Below, piece by piece: positions 30,869 to 33,575 of a DNA stretch of 33,575 bases. The first letter of the stretch is position 1, and every line of letters starts with the position of its first letter. The stretch comes from Deltaproteobacteria bacterium (lineage in GTDB: Bacteria; Bdellovibrionota_C; UBA2361; JAFLCA01). The position numbers were made by a program, and so were the translations under genes. Location of the stretch: assembly GCA_017302875.1 (NCBI GenBank), contig JAFLCA010000013.1, forward strand, positions 1 to 33,575, read 5' to 3'. The notes under the pieces were generated by a model. It was given only the letters and a program-made list of their open reading frames with translations, had not been told where the DNA came from and did not search any database.

Positions 30869-31381
30869 CTAGTTCATCCGTCGAAAATTTGAAGGTTCAG
30901 CCTTGAGGCGGAAATCGGTCAGGAGAAACCGCGACGGGTGGAGCTTGGTTGGGTCCGTGCGGTCTTCGATCTCCTTCAGTAATCGAACTGCTTCGCGAGC
31001 GTGCTTTTGCCCAGCCGCTTCGAGAAGCACCTTGGCAGCTGGCTTCACCTGGGGAATGCGGACAGCGAATTCACCGGGAAGTGCTGCTTGCAGAACGAAC
31101 ACTGACCAGCTGGTCGTTCCATATTCATTTCGCTCCCAGAGATCTATCGCAAAGATATCGCCCGGCTTGAAGTAGTGGACCCGTCGCGTAATGTCTTGGT
31201 ACTTGAACTCTGTTGTCTCGGATTTTATGGGCTTCCCGAACAGAAGTCGGAAGTTCTTCTGGCCTTCGAGGTAAAGTTCCTCGACCCGGGTAACTGGCTG
31301 CGCGATAGAAAGGGGACGGTAGGGAACGGATTGAATGTCCATGTCAGGACAGTAGTTTTCCCCGACGCGCGGTGGTTCCAT
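30869..31381 (-). CDS. DUF2840-family protein of conjugative elements
   Basis: A 170-aa protein of unknown biochemical role. The segment RRVHYFKPGDIFAIDLWERN followed by EYGT, then PGEFAVRIPQVKPAAKVLLEA, matches the pattern of DUF2840 proteins, which accompany traF and trb genes in integrative and conjugative elements. No signal or membrane helix is seen. The start is uncertain: ATGs at 31381 and 31342 are in frame and neither has a good ribosome binding site. It is the first gene of the long minus-strand operon, divergent from the metal-efflux genes. The family is found from recall of the motif, not by search. Confidence 0.72.
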   Translation of the reverse strand: MEPPRVGENYCPDMDIQSVPYRPLSIAQPVTRVEELYLEGQKNFRLLFGKPIKSETTEFKYQDITRRVHYFKPGDIFAIDLWERNEYGTTSWSVFVLQAALPGEFAVRIPQVKPAAKVLLEAAGQKHAREAVRLLKEIEDRTDPTKLHPSRFLLTDFRLKAEPSNFRRMN

Positions 31382-31575
31382 CCTTGAATTCCAACCTTGA
31401 GCGCTAACTGATTTAAAGCATTCACGATTTGGCTACACGGATGTCGACGAGGAGGTGCGTATTCGAAATCAAAGAGGCTGAATCTAGGAGAAACTCTATT
31501 TAAGGTCGAGTACCCCGGTAATGGCGCAGTTTTTGTGACGTTGTCGAGTATAACGGTAGCTGTTACTGTAGAGAA
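31382..31575. promoter_or_regulatory. Divergent control region between transfer and efflux operons
   Basis: These 194 bases separate the DUF2840-trb operon (minus) from the metal-efflux operon (plus) and must hold both promoters. A near-perfect dyad TAACGG (31551-31556), three bases, CTGTTA (31560-31565) lies 10 bases before the first efflux-operon start and could be an operator of a metal-responsive regulator; no regulator gene is in the window. Exact promoter boxes cannot be assigned with confidence. Confidence 0.4.
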
Positions 31576-31983
31576 GTGAATTTACAGCGCCTCATTACAA
31601 GTTGCGTGACCGTTTTGGCCATCCTCGTATGGTCGAACCACTGTATTCTCGGAGACGCATTTGCTTCTCAAGAAACGCCGTCGCATCAGACGTCGCATTG
31701 TCATGGCGATGAATCAACCGATAATGGACAGGACGGCGGAAATCATCACTCTGAGTGCAAAGATTCAGGCTGCTGCCAACCAGCAGTTCAGGCACTGCAT
31801 TCGATTGATCATCCCCAGGTAGTGCTGGATGCTTCACCAATCAATTTTGTGGCGCATTCTAGAGTCGTTTTTCCTGGAGCCCACACGGAGCTAGTTGCGC
31901 ATCCACCGACGGGGCCGCCTAGAGTATTATTCGATCCTGTATTCCTCTCCTCCATCGCTCCGAACGCACCTCCTTTCGCATAA
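31576..31983 (+). CDS. Secreted His/Cys-rich protein at the head of the efflux operon
   Basis: A 135-aa protein with an N-terminal signal or anchor (about 1-30, hydrophobic VTVLAILVWS) and a metal-binding-looking patch: HQTSHCHGDE, then NHHSECKDSGCC (residues about 37-68). The C-terminal part is Pro/Val-rich. Small His/Cys-rich periplasmic proteins often precede CzcCBA/CusCBA genes and bind or sense the metal. The GTG start has only a weak site (AGAGA). It lies about 100 bases before the CzcC-like gene on the same strand. A specific metal cannot be inferred. Confidence 0.7.
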   Translation: MNLQRLITSCVTVLAILVWSNHCILGDAFASQETPSHQTSHCHGDESTDNGQDGGNHHSECKDSGCCQPAVQALHSIDHPQVVLDASPINFVAHSRVVFPGAHTELVAHPPTGPPRVLFDPVFLSSIAPNAPPFA

Positions 31984-31990
31984 GTACAAA

Positions 31991-32008
31991 AGCGAGTTCT
32001 TCCTCGCT
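31991..32008 (+). repeat. Short hairpin between the first two efflux genes
   Basis: AGCGAG (31991-31996) and CTCGCT (32003-32008) form a 6-bp stem with a 6-base loop, just after the stop of the His/Cys-rich gene. GCTTTG follows, which is too poor a T tract for a strong terminator. It may act as an attenuator or simply stabilise the mRNA. Confidence 0.3.
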
Positions 32009-32082
32009 GCTTTGTTGTGCTTTGCCGCCCAGTCTCTTTTCTGGGCCATGTATTGGTGCTTTTAGTTCGGATTCTCAGAGTT

Positions 32083-33393
32083 ATGAAATTAGATCCCTCG
32101 AATTTTTCGAGGGCTCGCTCTGTATGCCTCGTCCTGACGGGAATTCTTCTCGTTTGGGTGCCTGAGGTAAGAGCTGAGACCTCGCTTAGCGAGCAAGTAG
32201 CCGTAACTACCGCACTTGCTCAGAATCAAGATTTGCTCGCAGCCAAGCAGTTAATCGCCGAAGCGAAGGGGCGATTTATTCAAGCGGGACTTCTTCCTAA
32301 CCCTGAGCTGGAATGGAGCTACGGCTCCGATCGATCGTTTAACAACGAGGGCGAGTACTCGATTAGTTCAGGCTTTCGGCAAGCGTTTCCGGTTACCGGC
32401 AGGCTTATTAGGGCACGTGATGTGGCGCGCGTTGATGTGGCATTGGCTGAAGCCGAGGTCAAAAACCGTGAACGACTTCTGCGAGCTGAGGTACTAGGAT
32501 TATATCGCGCGCTCCAAGTGAGCGACTTAAAATCACGCTATCTAGAAGCGCTACACAAAAGACTCTCCGACGTTCTTTTGGTTTCCGAGCGGCGCTTCAA
32601 GGTTGCCGAGGTATCGGAAACGGATCTCAATCTTGAGCGCCTTGAACTTGAGCGCCTAGACTTTCAACGGGAGCAATTAAAACGTGAAGTCACAATACAG
32701 CGAATCAATTTAAACGCCATTTTTGCTCAACCGACAGAAAGTGCTCTTACGGTATCGCCTTGGCGAACTCCTCAAACTTCAGCGAAAGTTCTATCTGAAA
32801 ATATTGATTCGGCGCTTGAGAGACGACCTGACAGGGCGCTTGTGTCACTTCGAATTGATCGTGCTTCTAAGGAGCATCGCTTAGCCCGAGCTGAGCGCTG
32901 GGAAGATTGGACTATTGGTTTCGAGTACAGCCGAGACAAGGGAGTGTTCTCAGACCCAATCGGAAACAAAACGGATGATTTCCTTGGGCTTTCGGTATCG
33001 GTTCCCTTACCTCTTTGGAATCAAAACGAGGGGAAAATTGCAGAGGCCGCGGCGGCCGAAGGGCGAGCGAGAGGGGAGCTTTTAGCGTTCGACATTAAAA
33101 CGAAAGCTGAGATTGAAGGAGCACGAAGAAAGGTAACTTCATTACTCCCGGTACTTGAACGATTCGAAACTGTTTCGGTGCCGCTTGCTGAGAAGAGCGC
33201 ACATACAGTCCAAAAAGGTTATGCCGAAGGACTTTTGAGCATCACAGATGTTTTGCAGTCTCAGCGTCAGCTGATTGAACTTCGTAGCGCGCAAGCAGAC
33301 TCGATTCTTGAATTCGCAAAAGCGCTCACTGAACTAGAAACCGCCCTTGCCTATCCTGAAACAACCTCCGAAGGAGAGACACATGAGAACTAA
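32083..33393 (+). CDS. CzcC-like outer-membrane factor of a metal RND efflux system
   Basis: A 436-aa TolC-family protein forming the outer-membrane channel of a tripartite heavy-metal exporter. A signal peptide covers about residues 1-31 (core VCLVLTGILLVWV). Two outer-membrane-efflux repeats follow, with long coiled-coil helices (for example LNLERLELERLDFQRE) and the late VPLAEKSAHTVQKGYAEGLLSITDVLQSQRQL split motif typical of CzcC. The ATG at 32083 is chosen because it starts a clean signal peptide; a GTG at 32017 is possible. Its end overlaps the adaptor gene by 11 bases. Confidence 0.88.
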   Translation: MKLDPSNFSRARSVCLVLTGILLVWVPEVRAETSLSEQVAVTTALAQNQDLLAAKQLIAEAKGRFIQAGLLPNPELEWSYGSDRSFNNEGEYSISSGFRQAFPVTGRLIRARDVARVDVALAEAEVKNRERLLRAEVLGLYRALQVSDLKSRYLEALHKRLSDVLLVSERRFKVAEVSETDLNLERLELERLDFQREQLKREVTIQRINLNAIFAQPTESALTVSPWRTPQTSAKVLSENIDSALERRPDRALVSLRIDRASKEHRLARAERWEDWTIGFEYSRDKGVFSDPIGNKTDDFLGLSVSVPLPLWNQNEGKIAEAAAAEGRARGELLAFDIKTKAEIEGARRKVTSLLPVLERFETVSVPLAEKSAHTVQKGYAEGLLSITDVLQSQRQLIELRSAQADSILEFAKALTELETALAYPETTSEGETHEN

Positions 33394-33575
33394 TACATTC
33401 GCGTACGTGTACCTTTTCCTTATTTTACTTTTCGTCGCAGCCCCAGCGCTTGCGCATGAAGGACATGACGATGCGCCGGGTGAGAACTCGTCAGTAACAA
33501 TAGGTCCAGTCTCGATAAGTAGGGAGGCAAGAAAGAATCTTAAGATTGAAACTTTGATGATTGAGCCCGTGACCC
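33383..33575 (+). CDS. CzcB-like periplasmic adaptor (partial, runs off the window)
   Basis: Only the first 64 codons are present. The product starts with a signal peptide (hydrophobic VYLFLILLFVAA, cleavage near ALA), then a His/Asp-rich HEGHDD typical of CzcB/CusB N-termini. The segment VSISREARKNLKIET begins the membrane-fusion-protein fold. AAGGAGAG lies 6 bases before the ATG. It overlaps the CzcC-like gene by 11 bases, so the two are coupled, and a CzcA-type pump gene is expected just outside the window. Confidence 0.82.
   Translation, partial: MRTNTFAYVYLFLILLFVAAPALAHEGHDDAPGENSSVTIGPVSISREARKNLKIETLMIEPVT

Noticed and set aside
32632-32660. Direct repeat CTTGAGCGCCT, 15 bases apart
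   Set aside because: It encodes the LERLELERL coiled-coil heptads of the CzcC-like protein, so it is explained by protein sequence.
1-33575. CRISPR arrays, tRNA or rRNA genes, insertion sequences
   Set aside because: I saw no regularly spaced repeats, cloverleaf or rRNA-like stretch, and no transposase frame in either strand.

Overview
The window comes from a Gram-negative bacterium of roughly 50% GC (judged by eye). Evidence for this is a C-terminal-aromatic outer-membrane barrel protein, lipoprotein and secretory signal peptides, a complete Trb-type mating-pair channel and a CzcCB-type efflux system. The mix of a HiPIP, an Rrf2/NnrS pair and a B12-dependent ribonucleotide reductase fits a proteobacterium or a relative such as the former delta group or Bdellovibrionota. 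The sequence alone does not settle the lineage.

Region 1 (about 50-6786, + strand) is a tightly packed operon for a self-contained type II fatty-acid synthase: malonyl transferase (FabD), FabI/FabL-like enoyl reductase, FabA, FabG, FabZ, FabF-like ketosynthase, a divergent ACP, a PlsC-type acyltransferase and its own phosphopantetheinyl transferase. No FabH is seen. A perfect 10-bp-arm palindrome just before the fabD ribosome binding site is a strong operator candidate. Having FabA and FabZ together, with a private ACP and PPTase, suggests a dedicated acyl chain, perhaps unsaturated or otherwise special, handed to a lipid by the acyltransferase.

Region 2 (6736-13274) holds a Tat-exported HiPIP on the minus strand, divergent from an alginate-export-like porin. 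It is followed by a coupled operon of an Rrf2-family Fe-S regulator, an NnrS-like membrane protein and a class II (adenosylcobalamin) ribonucleotide reductase NrdJ. The grouping points to nitrosative or low-oxygen physiology.

Region 3 (about 13.4-31.4 kb, mostly minus strand) is the transfer module of a conjugative element. The main operon reads DUF2840, a 58-aa excisionase-like HTH, trbC, D, E, J, L, F, G, I, ssb and a VirB7-like lipoprotein, with stop/start overlaps at most junctions. trbB is displaced into a second operon: traF protease, an 8-cysteine secreted protein, a 71-aa protein, trbB and an SH3 membrane protein. Between the two operons lies an accessory segment with an ArdC-type antirestriction protein, an unknown 211-aa protein, a XRE-ImmA/PIN pair, and a divergent HNH nuclease plus a small partner. 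No relaxase, coupling protein or integrase is inside the window.

Region 4 (31576-end, + strand) begins a heavy-metal RND efflux operon: a His/Cys-rich secreted protein, a CzcC-like outer-membrane factor and the start of a CzcB-like adaptor. It is probably cargo of the element. The most interesting parts are the private FAS operon with its palindrome, the Rrf2-NnrS-NrdJ operon, the traF/trbB operon with its unknown secreted protein, and the compact promoter/operator between the XRE-ImmA/PIN and HNH gene pairs.
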